The notes beneath the pieces are model-generated. The model was given only the letters and a program-made list of their open reading frames with translations, searched no databases and had not been told where the DNA came from. From Stenotrophomonas sp. 364 (GTDB taxonomy: Bacteria; Pseudomonadota; Gammaproteobacteria; Xanthomonadales; Xanthomonadaceae), in contig NZ_CP047135.1 of NCBI RefSeq assembly GCF_009832905.1, forward strand, positions 4,132,001-4,196,000: a DNA stretch of 64,000 nucleotides, read 5' to 3'. Positions 17,056 through 25,888 of the stretch are shown here, piece by piece. The number at the start of each line of letters is the position of its first letter. The stretch's first letter is position 1. A program made the translations under genes and the position numbers.

Positions 17056-18855
17056 ATGACCACCGCCGCCGCCACTGCCGTTCCCGCCCCCGACGCCCCA
17101 CGCTGGCCGATCCGCTACCTGCTGTTCATGGGTGGCATGGGCGGCCTGCTCTACGGCATTGATATCGGCATCATCGCCGGCGCCCTGCCCTACCTGGAGG
17201 CCACCGCCACCGCCAGCTGGCACCTCACCAGCCAGCAGCTGGGCTTCGTGGTGGCCGCGGTGCTGCTGGGCAGCGTGCTGTCGTCGCTGTTCGCCGGCAT
17301 GGTCGCCGACCTGATCGGCCGACGGGGCGCGATGTTCCTGGCCGGCGTGCTGTTCACCGCCAGCATTCCGATCATGGCGCTGTCCGACGGCTATGCCGCG
17401 CTGCTGATGGGGCGGCTGCTGCAGGGCATCAGCGGCGGCCTGATCGGCGTGGTGGTGCCGCTGTACCTGGCCGAAGTGCTCAGCCCCGAACGGCGCGGCC
17501 GAGGCGCGGCGATGTTCCAGCTGCTGCTGACCATCGGGCTGGTGCTGGCCGCCTTGATCGGCCTGTACCACGCGCATGCGGTGGACGCGGCCACCGAAGC
17601 GGTGCGCCAGCTGCCGGTTGCCGAACAGCAGCGCCTGCTGTTCGACGTCAAGGACCACGCCTGGCGCACCATCTTCTGGACCTGCCTGCTGCCGGGGCTG
17701 GTGTTCACCGGCGGCGTGCTGCTCATCAGCGAATCACCGCGCTGGCTGGTGCGCCGTGGCCGTATCGAGAAGGCGCGGCTTGCCCTGCAACGCACGGTGG
17801 CGCCCCGCGATGTGGAACCCACCCTGCAGCGCATCCAGGCACCGGATGCCGTGCAGACCGGCGCCACCGGCACGCGCGACCCGCTGCTCAGCCGTCGCTA
17901 TGTATGGCCGTTCGTGCTGGCCTGCCTGGTGCTGGCCTTCACCCAGGCCACCGGCATCAACTCGGTGCTGGCCTATGCGGTCAACATCCTCAACCAGGCC
18001 GGCCTGCCCGGGTCGGTGGCCAACGGCGCCGACGTGGCGATCAAGCTGCTCAACGCGGTGATGACCGTTGTGGCGCTGGTGCTGGTGGACCGCAAGGGCC
18101 GCAAGTTCCTGCTGATGTTGGGCACCGGCGGCATCACCGTGGCCCTGCTGGCCGCCGCGCTGCTGTTCGTCAAAAGCGAGCACGGGCGGCTGGACGTGCA
18201 GGCGCAGCTGCAGCAGCAGGTGGCCGGCAGCACTTTGTCCCTGCCGCTGGATGCGGCCCAGTGGCAGCGCCTGGACCGCAATGCCGGCGACGCCCCGCAG
18301 CAGCTCACCGTGTCGTATGCGTACGGCGGTTTCAGCAACGTGCGTTCGCTGCGCAGCGACAACCCGATCGACGCCACGCTGCAGATCCGTCGCGAAGACG
18401 CGGTATCGGCCGACAGCGTGATCGGCGCGTTCTTCCGCCGGCTGCACCTCAACCCCTTCCCCGATCCCGCCCACGCCGCGCAGGCGCCGCTGGTGATCGA
18501 GCGCGCGATGATCGGTCCGGTGCCCTCGCCCACCCACGGCTGGCTGGTGGCCGGCTGCATCCTGCTGTTCGTGGCGTTCTTCGCGGTGGGTCCGGGCGTG
18601 TGCGTGTGGCTGGCGCTGTCCGAACTGATGCCCACCCGCATCCGCTCCAACGGCATGAGCATCGCGCTGCTGATCAACCAGTTCGTGTCCACCGTGATCG
18701 CCGCGATCTTCCTGCCCACCGTGGGCCACCACGGCTACGCCAGCATGTTCTTCTTCTGGGCAGCGTGCACGCTGCTGTACTTCCTGATCGCCGCGTTCTG
18801 GCTGCCGGAAACCAAGGGCAAGTCGCTGGAGCAGATCGAAGCCAACTTCCGCTGA
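17056..18855 (+). CDS. MFS sugar permease with large periplasmic insertion
   Basis: A 599-residue major-facilitator sugar porter, about 100 residues longer than usual. The family motifs are GGLLYGIDIGIIAGAL in TM1, ADLIGRRGA, LISESPRWLVRRGR, DRKGRKFLL and the C-terminal LPETKGKSLEQIE. Between TM9 (about residues 350-372) and TM10 (from about 493) there are some 120 hydrophilic residues, on the periplasmic side by topology. A smaller insertion of about 25 residues lies after TM5. It is the likely inner-membrane GalNAc importer (an AgaP-like role), 88 bp after agaA. Confidence 0.85.
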   Translation: MTTAAATAVPAPDAPRWPIRYLLFMGGMGGLLYGIDIGIIAGALPYLEATATASWHLTSQQLGFVVAAVLLGSVLSSLFAGMVADLIGRRGAMFLAGVLFTASIPIMALSDGYAALLMGRLLQGISGGLIGVVVPLYLAEVLSPERRGRGAAMFQLLLTIGLVLAALIGLYHAHAVDAATEAVRQLPVAEQQRLLFDVKDHAWRTIFWTCLLPGLVFTGGVLLISESPRWLVRRGRIEKARLALQRTVAPRDVEPTLQRIQAPDAVQTGATGTRDPLLSRRYVWPFVLACLVLAFTQATGINSVLAYAVNILNQAGLPGSVANGADVAIKLLNAVMTVVALVLVDRKGRKFLLMLGTGGITVALLAAALLFVKSEHGRLDVQAQLQQQVAGSTLSLPLDAAQWQRLDRNAGDAPQQLTVSYAYGGFSNVRSLRSDNPIDATLQIRREDAVSADSVIGAFFRRLHLNPFPDPAHAAQAPLVIERAMIGPVPSPTHGWLVAGCILLFVAFFAVGPGVCVWLALSELMPTRIRSNGMSIALLINQFVSTVIAAIFLPTVGHHGYASMFFFWAACTLLYFLIAAFWLPETKGKSLEQIEANFR

Positions 18856-18891
18856 CGCGTACTGCCGGGCTCCGACTCTGCTCGCCCTACC

Positions 18892-18913
18892 GTAGCGCCG
18901 GGCTCTGCCCGGC
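18892..18913 (+). repeat. GTAG-type REP palindrome
   Basis: A GTAG head is followed by the stem GCCGGGC/GCCCGGC with a TCT loop. It lies between the permease and the converging lipoprotein gene. Confidence 0.75.
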
Positions 18914-18951
18914 CGCCTGCCCGACCGTCCCAACGGCGGGCAGCGATGTGC

Positions 18952-19443
18952 TCAGGGCGTTTTTCCGGTGATTTCGGTGTACATGCGCTGGGCCTGGGTG
19001 GCATCGCCCAGGCCGGACACCTGCATGCCCTTGCCGAATGGCCCCTGGATGGTGGCCACCGACAGCACCTTGTCGCCAACGCTGAAGGCCACCCGGCGGC
19101 CAATCCGGGCCTCGGTGGCGGCCTGGATGCGCGGCGCGGCGGCGTCGGTCATGGTCAGACTCAGCAGCGGCTCGCCACCCTGTGTGTTGCGGTCCAGCGC
19201 GACCGATGCGATATCGGCGGTGGTGATGAACGCTGGTTCCAGCACGGCCAGCGGTCGTCCGTTCTCGTCCTTCAACAGGGTGGCAGCGGCGCTGCCGTGC
19301 TCGTCCACGTCGCGCATCAGGATCCGGGCCTGCGGCAACGGTGCCGCCGAGGAGGGGGGATCGAACACCTGCTGGATCTGCTGGCAACCGGCCAGGCCGA
19401 CCGTGCCGGCCAGCAACATCACGGCAAGAAACATCCTGCGCAT
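18952..19443 (-). CDS. Lipoprotein resembling the SecD P1-head subdomain
   Basis: A 163-residue predicted lipoprotein with lipobox LAGC (Cys20). The mature part (residues about 85-155) reads GGEPLLSLTMTDAAAPRIQ, IGRRVAFSVGDKVLSVATI and GKGMQVSG. That order of segments is the one seen in the P1 head of SecD, which contacts exported proteins on the periplasmic face. It has no SecD transmembrane part. The role is unknown; a membrane-tethered chaperone-like function is only a guess. Confidence 0.75.
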   Translation of the reverse strand: MRRMFLAVMLLAGTVGLAGCQQIQQVFDPPSSAAPLPQARILMRDVDEHGSAAATLLKDENGRPLAVLEPAFITTADIASVALDRNTQGGEPLLSLTMTDAAAPRIQAATEARIGRRVAFSVGDKVLSVATIQGPFGKGMQVSGLGDATQAQRMYTEITGKTP

Positions 19444-19488
19444 ACGCCCTCCTCCCTGTCAGGGGGTGCGGGCCTGGCCCGGCACCGG

Positions 19489-20040
19489 TCAGCGCAGGCG
19501 GCGAAGGCGGAACGCCACCACCACCTGCAGTACGCCATAGATGAGGCTGCCGATTCCGATCCACAAGGTCGTGACGGCGATACCGGCCAGCGGGTTGGCC
19601 ACCAGCAGCGCGCCCAGCACGATCGCCAGCACGCCGCTGAGAATCAGCAGCCATTCGCCCTGGATGTGGCGGCGCACGCGCACCGCGAACACGATGCGGT
19701 GGATGCCGGCCACGATCAGCCACACCGCCAGCAGCAGCACCAGCACGCTGGCCGTGGCCAACGGATTGATCACCGCCAGCACGCCGAACACCAGCGATGC
19801 CAGCGCGTACACCGCCAGCCAACCGCGCGATACCCCGCTGTTGCCGCCGAACAGCGCAACCAGACTGATCACGCCCTCCACCACGGCCATCACGCCGATC
19901 GCCCATGCCAGCGCGGTGGCGGCCGCGAGCGGCTGCAGGATGGCGACCGCACCAAACACCAGCGCGACCAGGCCGTACAACAGCAGTACCCACCAGCTGC
20001 GGGCAAGCAGCGACACCAGAGGCGATACCGGAATGTTCAT
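19489..20040 (-). CDS. HdeD-family membrane protein
   Basis: A 183-residue protein with six hydrophobic helices in three repeated hairpins, the DUF308/HdeD pattern (ARSWWVLLLYGLVALVFGAVAILQP style repeats ending in NP). The start ATG at 20040 has GGAG at good spacing; an upstream in-frame ATG 12 bp earlier is less well placed. HdeD is linked to acid resistance in Escherichia coli, but the biochemical role of the family is unknown. Confidence 0.85.
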   Translation of the reverse strand: MNIPVSPLVSLLARSWWVLLLYGLVALVFGAVAILQPLAAATALAWAIGVMAVVEGVISLVALFGGNSGVSRGWLAVYALASLVFGVLAVINPLATASVLVLLLAVWLIVAGIHRIVFAVRVRRHIQGEWLLILSGVLAIVLGALLVANPLAGIAVTTLWIGIGSLIYGVLQVVVAFRLRRLR

Positions 20041-20101
20041 GCGCGGCTCCATGCAGGGAGGGGGAACAGCCCATGCTAGCGCCGGCGCATGAAAGCCGCA
20101 G

Positions 20102-21130
20102 TCACACCGCGGCGTCGCCTGGCACTGCCTTCAGCTCATCCAGCAGCGCCTGTTCGGCCGCCGCGCTGAAGCGCCAACCGCCCTCCACCGGCACGATCGC
20201 CCCCTCGGCCACCCGTGTATCCCACCACTCTTCGACGAAGCCGGGCGCGAACCCACCGGTCTTGAAGCCGAAGGGCGCCACGACCAGGTCGAACGGCACC
20301 ATGAGTTCGTAGCACGGCGTTGCGTAGTCGTCCTGCTCGGCGGGGAGCTTGAGGAAATGCGTGAACGAGGTGGCCGTGGTCAGCTGCGAGTACAACCAGA
20401 ACATCAGGTCGTACATCCGGTGCGAATCGGGATCGGCATGCAGCGCGAAGAAGCCCTTTTCCTCGGTGATCCGGCGCGCCAGCGCACGCAGCGCGCGCTC
20501 ACCGTCGGGCAGCACAGCGGCCGATACCTCCAGCGCGCGCTGCACGATCGGCGACAGCGTGCCCCGGTCCACCGTGATCAGGTCGATCTCCAGGGTTTCG
20601 GCTGCATCGTCGAACGCTTCTTCATCCACCAGTCCGTGGATGAACGTGGCGAAGTCAGGTGCTACCACGGTGATCTGGTAGTCGTCGCCCTGGTCCACGT
20701 GCACCACCTGCGGCTCGCCCTGGGGGCCGCACTGGCGGTAGTCGAGCATGATCAGGTCGTGCCCGGCGCTGGGGCAATCGGCGATGACGATGCCGATGTC
20801 CGGGTAGCCCCACTCGCGCTGCATGAACCGCGTGCCGATCTCCCCGCCAAGCGAATACCGTGCCTGGCGGCCAATCGCGTGCAGGCCGGTGACCTCGATG
20901 TGGTCGTCGGCCCAGCTGGTGGCCTCGTCCATCGGGTGGCAGCTGCGCTGCAGCAGGCCGCCGTTGTGGCGACGGGCCAGTGCGATGTACGCATCGGGGA
21001 AGCGATAGCCCAGCTCGGCCTGCAGCTCGGCAATGAGCGCGTCGCTGGGCGGCGGTTCCTGGTAGTTCTGCTGCGAGTACTCGCAGTCGTCCCAGAAATC
21101 GGAGAAGTCGAACGTGGCGAACGGATCCAT
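20102..21130 (-). CDS. SUKH (SMI1/KNR4)-domain protein with extra C-terminal domain
   Basis: A 342-residue cytoplasmic protein. The N-terminal half matches the SUKH-1 fold: LQAELGYRFPDAYIALARRHNGG and later IVIADCPSAGHDLIMLDYR. Many SUKH proteins are immunity proteins against polymorphic toxins, and others are housekeeping. Residues about 175-342 form a further domain (FMLW-rich, ending with a WWDTRVAEG segment) that I do not recognise. No toxin gene is adjacent. The ATG at 21130 was chosen over one 72 bp upstream because the longer version overlaps comF on the same strand. Confidence 0.7.
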   Translation of the reverse strand: MDPFATFDFSDFWDDCEYSQQNYQEPPPSDALIAELQAELGYRFPDAYIALARRHNGGLLQRSCHPMDEATSWADDHIEVTGLHAIGRQARYSLGGEIGTRFMQREWGYPDIGIVIADCPSAGHDLIMLDYRQCGPQGEPQVVHVDQGDDYQITVVAPDFATFIHGLVDEEAFDDAAETLEIDLITVDRGTLSPIVQRALEVSAAVLPDGERALRALARRITEEKGFFALHADPDSHRMYDLMFWLYSQLTTATSFTHFLKLPAEQDDYATPCYELMVPFDLVVAPFGFKTGGFAPGFVEEWWDTRVAEGAIVPVEGGWRFSAAAEQALLDELKAVPGDAAV

Positions 21131-21177
21131 CGGCAGCGGTCTTTCCCTATGACAGCTTCCGAGTATAGAGCGGCCAC

Positions 21178-21876
21178 TCACGGCACCCGTGCGCAGACCC
21201 ACACCGCGGGGTCGGGCAGGCCAACGCGTTGCAACGCGTGCACGGCCGCGTCGAGCGTGGCGCCGGTGGTCATCACGTCATCCACCACGGTCAATCGCGC
21301 CGGCGGTGGGGTGGTGATCGCAAAGGCGTCGTGCAGGTTGCGCCGCCGCGCATCGGCATCCAGCGCCGACTGCGCGGCCGTCGACCGATCCCGATGCAGT
21401 CCGCACCACAGCGGCTGCCGCAGCGCGCGCGCCAACGGCCGGGTGAGTTCCAACGCCTGGTCGTAGCCGCGCGTGCGCAACCGTTGGCGGTGCAGCGGCA
21501 CCGGGGCCAGCGGGCCGATGACGAAACCGGGCACCCGCTGCAGCATCAACTGCGACAGCAGACGCCCGGCGGCCAGGTCGTGGTGGAACTTGAAGCGACG
21601 CAGCAGCTGGTCCACCGGTGCGGCGTACAGGAACGCCGCGCCAGCGGCAGCCTGCCGGGGCGGGTCATGCAGGCAGGCGCCACAGCGCCGCGCCGGCGTG
21701 CCCTCCGGCAGCGGCAGCGCGCACAGCGGGCATGCGTGGTCGTTCCAGGGCAGGGCGGCATGGCAGGCCGCGCACAGGTCCAGCCCGGCGCTGCCGGGTT
21801 CTTCGCAGACCAGGCAGCGCAGTGGCAGGGCCTGCCGGCCCAGCCAGGTCAGCGCAGCAGACAACCGGGCAAGCAT
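21178..21876 (-). CDS. comF: ComF-family phosphoribosyltransferase-like protein
   Basis: A 232-residue ComF protein. The N-terminal zinc finger has CLVCEEPG, CAACHAALPW, CPLCALPLP and CGACLHDPP. The C-terminal PRTase fold has the PRPP loop VVDDVMTTGATLDAAV, and RGYDQALELTRPLA is the ComF signature. In naturally competent bacteria ComF supports DNA transformation. The start is set at 21876 because the frame upstream codes for unrelated, non-conserved sequence across the next gene. Confidence 0.88.
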   Translation of the reverse strand: MLARLSAALTWLGRQALPLRCLVCEEPGSAGLDLCAACHAALPWNDHACPLCALPLPEGTPARRCGACLHDPPRQAAAGAAFLYAAPVDQLLRRFKFHHDLAAGRLLSQLMLQRVPGFVIGPLAPVPLHRQRLRTRGYDQALELTRPLARALRQPLWCGLHRDRSTAAQSALDADARRRNLHDAFAITTPPPARLTVVDDVMTTGATLDAAVHALQRVGLPDPAVWVCARVP

Positions 21877-21985
21877 GCGATCACCGCTTGAAGAGGCCGG
21901 CCCCAGTGTGGCGGCCTGCCCCCGGGCGTGTCTGTCGGTGCTTGCCGGTGCGTGCGGTCGGCCTTCTACCGGGCGCACCCGCCGA

Positions 21986-22531
21986 TCAATCGCAGTCCTG
22001 GTAGCCACCCAGTTCGCCACACTGCGTGCAGCGGAACATGTACGCGGTAGGCGAACCGTCCTTGCGCAGCGCGCCGAAGAAATGGTCCCACTGCGGGCCA
22101 TCATCCAGCCCGGTGCTGTCCTGGATCGCCGCAATCGCGCCTGCGCCCAGTGCCTGCAGTTCCGCCTGCCCGGCACGGCCAATGAACTGGCCCGCGTCCC
22201 CGCAGTGGGTCCACCACTTTTCCTGCTGCCAGGCGCTGAAGCCGGGAGTGCGTCGCGCAACTTCCTCGACCACCGCCTCGGGTACTTCGTCCCATTCACC
22301 GCCGCCGCCAATGCCTTCGTCATCGGTGAAGCTGGCATCGAGCCGCGCGCTGGCCGACCCGTCGGCAATGCACCACGGGCAGATCTCCGCGTCGTACTCT
22401 TCTTCGGCATACACCGGGCCGGTGTAGACGTAGCCGCGCGCCTGGTGGCAGCTGACGCAGACCGTGGCGGAGGCGACGACGCTGCCGGTGGCGAGCGGGT
22501 CGGGGTGGTAGGTGAAACGGGGCAGGGACAT
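21986..22531 (-). CDS. CbrC/UPF0167-family protein
   Basis: A 181-residue protein matching the CbrC (UPF0167) family: FTYHPDPLATGSV at the N-terminus, then CVSCHQARGYVYTGPVY, CPWCIADGSA and the C-terminal FRCTQCGELGGYQDCD. Three CxxC-type pairs suggest metal binding. Escherichia coli cbrC is in the CreBC regulon and affects colicin sensitivity, but the mechanism is unknown. It is divergent from bioB across an operator-bearing region. Confidence 0.82.
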   Translation of the reverse strand: MSLPRFTYHPDPLATGSVVASATVCVSCHQARGYVYTGPVYAEEEYDAEICPWCIADGSASARLDASFTDDEGIGGGGEWDEVPEAVVEEVARRTPGFSAWQQEKWWTHCGDAGQFIGRAGQAELQALGAGAIAAIQDSTGLDDGPQWDHFFGALRKDGSPTAYMFRCTQCGELGGYQDCD

Positions 22532-22586
22532 GCGGTCTCCTTCTGGTGCTTGGGTGGAGACTGTAGTGAGTTTGGGGTTGGCCGGG

Positions 22587-22610
22587 GTGTCGGCCGGCGG
22601 CCGGCACTAT
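22587..22610 (-). repeat. Degenerate REP palindrome with ATAG head
   Basis: Read on the minus strand it is ATAGTGCCGGCC plus complementary GGCCGACA, the usual SMAG layout with the first G of the head changed to A. It lies between cbrC and the bioB operator. Confidence 0.55.
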
Positions 22611-22614
22611 CTTT

Positions 22615-22648
22615 CTGTAAACCTTTTGTATCGCCATTTGGTTGACAG
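22615..22648. promoter_or_regulatory. BirA-type biotin operator upstream of bioB
   Basis: CTGTAAACC (22615-22623), a 16-bp spacer and GGTTGACAG (22640-22648) form a near-perfect dyad (eight of nine positions). This matches the known proteobacterial BirA consensus TTGTAAACC-N14-16-GGTTTACAA. It lies 58 bp before bioB, so biotinyl-5'-AMP-bound BirA probably represses the biotin operon. Confidence 0.75.
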
Positions 22649-22705
22649 CAGGTTGCGTCAGCGACCACACTTCCGCCCCCGTTCCTGCACGCAAAGGGCT
22701 GCTCC

Positions 22706-23755
22706 ATGCCGAGCGACATCCGCCACGACTGGCGCAGCGAGGAGCTGCTGGCCCTGTTCGCGCTGCCGTTGCCGGCGCTGCTGCACCGCGCCGCCAGCGT
22801 GCACCGCGAGCACTTCGATCCGGCGCAGGTGCAGGTGTCCACGCTGCTGTCGGTCAAGACCGGCGGCTGCCCCGAAGACTGCGCGTATTGCCCGCAGGCC
22901 CAGCGCTACAGCACCGGGGTGGATGCGCAGAAGCTGATGGCCACCGAGGACGTGGTGGCCAAGGCGCGGCAGGCCAAGGCGGCGGGTGCGTCGCGGTTCT
23001 GCATGGGCGCGGCCTGGCGTTCGCCCAAGGAACGCGACATCCCCAAGGTGGCGGCGATGATCCGCGAGGTGAAGGCGTTGGGCCTGGAAACCTGCGCCAC
23101 GCTGGGCATGCTCAGTGGCGAGCAGGCCGTGGCGCTGCGCGAGGCCGGGTTGGACTACTACAACCACAACCTGGACACCGCGCCGGACTATTACGACTCG
23201 ATCATCCATACCCGCCAGTACCAGGACCGCCTGGACACGCTGGGCCACGTGCGCGACGCCGGCTTGAAGACCTGCTGCGGCGGCATCGTGGGCATGGGCG
23301 AGACCCGCGAGCACCGCGCCGGGCTGCTGCTGGCGCTGGCCAACCTGCCGGCCCACCCCGATTCGGTGCCGATCAACCGGCTGGTGCAGGTGGCCGGCAC
23401 GCCCCTGCACGGCACCGCCGAACTGGACCCGTTCGAGTTCGTGCGGATGATCGCGGTGGCGCGCATCGCCATGCCCCGCGCGATGGTGCGGCTGTCGGCC
23501 GGGCGCGAGGCGATGAGCGACGAGCTGCAGGCGCTGTGCTTCCTGGCCGGGGCCAACTCGATCTTCTACGGGGAAAAGCTGCTGACCACCGGCAACCCCG
23601 ACACCGAACGCGACCTGGCCCTGTTCGCGCGGCTGGGCCTGCGCCCGATGCCGGTGCAGGTGGATGCGGCCGACCACGACCGTCCCGGCACGGTCCATGC
23701 CGACATCACCCAGGACACAGGGCGTTGCGGTGGCGGCTGCGAGCAGGCGGCCTGA
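22706..23755 (+). CDS. bioB: Biotin synthase
   Basis: A 349-residue radical-SAM enzyme that inserts sulphur into dethiobiotin, the last step of biotin synthesis. The radical-SAM cysteines are C55, C59 and C62 in [11 protein letters not shown]. Other BioB marks are [34 protein letters not shown] and [12 protein letters not shown]. It is first in the biotin operon, behind the BirA operator. Confidence 0.97.
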   Translation: MPSDIRHDWRSEELLALFALPLPALLHRAASVHREHFDPAQVQVSTLLSVKTGGCPEDCAYCPQAQRYSTGVDAQKLMATEDVVAKARQAKAAGASRFCMGAAWRSPKERDIPKVAAMIREVKALGLETCATLGMLSGEQAVALREAGLDYYNHNLDTAPDYYDSIIHTRQYQDRLDTLGHVRDAGLKTCCGGIVGMGETREHRAGLLLALANLPAHPDSVPINRLVQVAGTPLHGTAELDPFEFVRMIAVARIAMPRAMVRLSAGREAMSDELQALCFLAGANSIFYGEKLLTTGNPDTERDLALFARLGLRPMPVQVDAADHDRPGTVHADITQDTGRCGGGCEQAA

Positions 23756-23839
23756 GGCCCGCCCGGTGCCCGCCCCCCGGGGCAGCGCCGCGCCCGCCAA
23801 CCGGGTACGCTAACCGCCCATCCATGCCAGCCGACGACC

Positions 23840-25051
23840 ATGGCCCGCCCCGACCTGCACGACCGCATCCAGGCCCAGCGCAAGCTCCGCGACGCGCAGG
23901 GCCGCATCCGCGTGCGCCGCACGGTGACCCGTCGCGACGGCGTGCGGCTGGAGATCGACGGCCAATGGCTCACCGGCTTCTGCAGCAATGACTACCTGGG
24001 GCTGTCGCAACAGTTCGGGGTGGTCAGCGCGCTACAGGATGCCGCCGCGCGCGAGGGCACCGGTGCCACCGCTTCGCACCTGATCTGCGGCCACCATGCG
24101 CTGCACGAGGCGCTGGAGCGGGAAATGGCCGAGTGGCTCGGCTACCCGCGCGCGCTGCTGTTCGGCAGCGGCTTTGCCGCCAACCTGGCGGTGCAGCAGG
24201 CGTTGCTCAGCGAAGAGGACGATGTGTGCGTGCAGGACCGGCTCAACCACGCCAGCCTGCTCGACGCCACGCGCCTGGCCGGTTGCCGGCTGCGCCGTTA
24301 CCCGCACCTGGACACCGAAGGCGCGCTGCGCCAGTTGAAGCACGCGCCCGACGGCGCGGCGATGCTGGTCACCGATGGCGTGTTCAGCATGGACGGCGAC
24401 ATCGCCCCGCTGCGCTCGCTGTCGTTGGTGGCGCGCATGCAGGAAGCGCTGTTGTACGTGGACGACGCGCATGGCATCGGCGTGGTGGGCGAACATGGCC
24501 GCGGCTGCGTGGCCGATGCCGGGCTGGGCGTGGCCGACATACCGCTGCAGCTGGCCACCCTGGGCAAGGCGCTGGGTGGCAGTGGCGCGGTGGTGCTGGG
24601 CGATGACGCCCTGATCCAGCACCTGGCCGAAACCGCCCGCCCGTACATCTACACCACGGCGGTGTCGCCGGCACAGGCGGCTGCCTCGCTGGCGGCGGTG
24701 AAACTGGCCCGGCGTGACGACTGGCGACGCGAAAAGCTCGGCGAGCTGATCGCCGTGTTCCGTGCCGGTGCGCGCCAGCACGGGTTGGAACTGATGCCAT
24801 CCGATACGCCGATCCAGCCGTTGCTGTGCGGCGCCGAGTCCACCGTGATGGCCTTGTCGGCCGCGCTGGAAGCCTCCGGCTTCCTGGTCAGCGCGATCCG
24901 TCCGCCTACCGTGCCGGAAGGAAAAGCGCGCCTGCGCGTGACCTTGTCGGCACTGCACACCCCGGCGCAGGTGCGCGCGCTCACCGACGCGATCGGGCAC
25001 GCGCGCGATACCGTGCTGCGCCAGCAGTCGCTGGATGCACTGAGCGCGTGA
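23840..25051 (+). CDS. bioF: 8-amino-7-oxononanoate synthase
   Basis: A 403-residue PLP enzyme that joins pimeloyl-ACP with L-alanine. The PLP lysine is K243 in [12 protein letters not shown]. The fold type I marks [33 protein letters not shown] and [11 protein letters not shown] are present. It follows bioB after 84 bp and is 10 bp ahead of bioH. Confidence 0.96.
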   Translation: MARPDLHDRIQAQRKLRDAQGRIRVRRTVTRRDGVRLEIDGQWLTGFCSNDYLGLSQQFGVVSALQDAAAREGTGATASHLICGHHALHEALEREMAEWLGYPRALLFGSGFAANLAVQQALLSEEDDVCVQDRLNHASLLDATRLAGCRLRRYPHLDTEGALRQLKHAPDGAAMLVTDGVFSMDGDIAPLRSLSLVARMQEALLYVDDAHGIGVVGEHGRGCVADAGLGVADIPLQLATLGKALGGSGAVVLGDDALIQHLAETARPYIYTTAVSPAQAAASLAAVKLARRDDWRREKLGELIAVFRAGARQHGLELMPSDTPIQPLLCGAESTVMALSAALEASGFLVSAIRPPTVPEGKARLRVTLSALHTPAQVRALTDAIGHARDTVLRQQSLDALSA

Positions 25052-25061
25052 GCCCGGTGCT

Positions 25062-25829
25062 GTGAGCCTGCATATCGAGGTGGTCGGCACCGGGCCGGCG
25101 CTGGTGCTCATCCATGGCTGGGCACTGCATGGCGGCGTGTTCGCGCCGCTGGTGGACCGCCTGGCCGCGCAGTACCAGCTGCATCTGGTGGACCTGCCCG
25201 GCCATGGTTTCAGCCACGACGATGCCACGCCGCTGCGGCTGCCCCACGTGGTCAACGCCATCGCGGCCGCCACGCCACCGGCGGTGTGGTGCGGCTGGTC
25301 GCTGGGCGGGCTGTTCGCCCTGCATGCCGCCGCCACGCTGCCGCAGGTGCGCGCGGTGGTGATGATCGCCGCCACCCCGCGTTTCGTGCGCGGCGACGAC
25401 TGGCCGCACGCGGTGGAACCGGCGGTGTTCGAACAGTTCGGGCAGGACCTGGCGCAGGACTACCGCGGCACCCTGGAGCGTTTCCTGGCGCTGGATGCGA
25501 TGGGGTCCGAACACGCCCGGCAGGAACTGCGCACCCTGCGCGAGATGCTCATCGCGCGCGGTGAGCCGGCCGCGCGTGCGCTCCAGGAGGGGCTGCGCCT
25601 GCTCGAGAACAGCGACCTGCGCGGCGCCCTGGCCGGGCTGGGCAAGCCGAGTCTGTGGCTGGCCGGCGCGCGCGACCGGCTGGTCTCCGCGCGCGCCATG
25701 CAGGCGGCCGCCACGTTGGCGCCGGGCGCGCAGGCGCATGTGATCGCCCAGGGCGGCCATGCGCCGTTCCTGGGCCACACCGACGCGGTGGCCACGCAGC
25801 TGCAACACTTCGTTGCCGGCCTTCCCTGA
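25062..25829 (+). CDS. bioH: Pimeloyl-ACP methyl ester carboxylesterase
   Basis: A 255-residue alpha/beta hydrolase that frees pimeloyl-ACP from its methyl ester. The predicted catalytic triad is S80 (CGWSLGGLFAL), D205 (GARDRLVS) and H233 (GGHAPFLGH), and the oxyanion motif is LIHGWALHG. The start codon is GTG at 25062, just after the bioF stop. With BioC it provides the pimelate moiety. Confidence 0.93.
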   Translation: MSLHIEVVGTGPALVLIHGWALHGGVFAPLVDRLAAQYQLHLVDLPGHGFSHDDATPLRLPHVVNAIAAATPPAVWCGWSLGGLFALHAAATLPQVRAVVMIAATPRFVRGDDWPHAVEPAVFEQFGQDLAQDYRGTLERFLALDAMGSEHARQELRTLREMLIARGEPAARALQEGLRLLENSDLRGALAGLGKPSLWLAGARDRLVSARAMQAAATLAPGAQAHVIAQGGHAPFLGHTDAVATQLQHFVAGLP

Positions 25830-25888
25830 CCCAGCCACCGCGCGCATCGCCGATCATGTACGCCCGTCTTTCACTGCAGGAGTGACCC

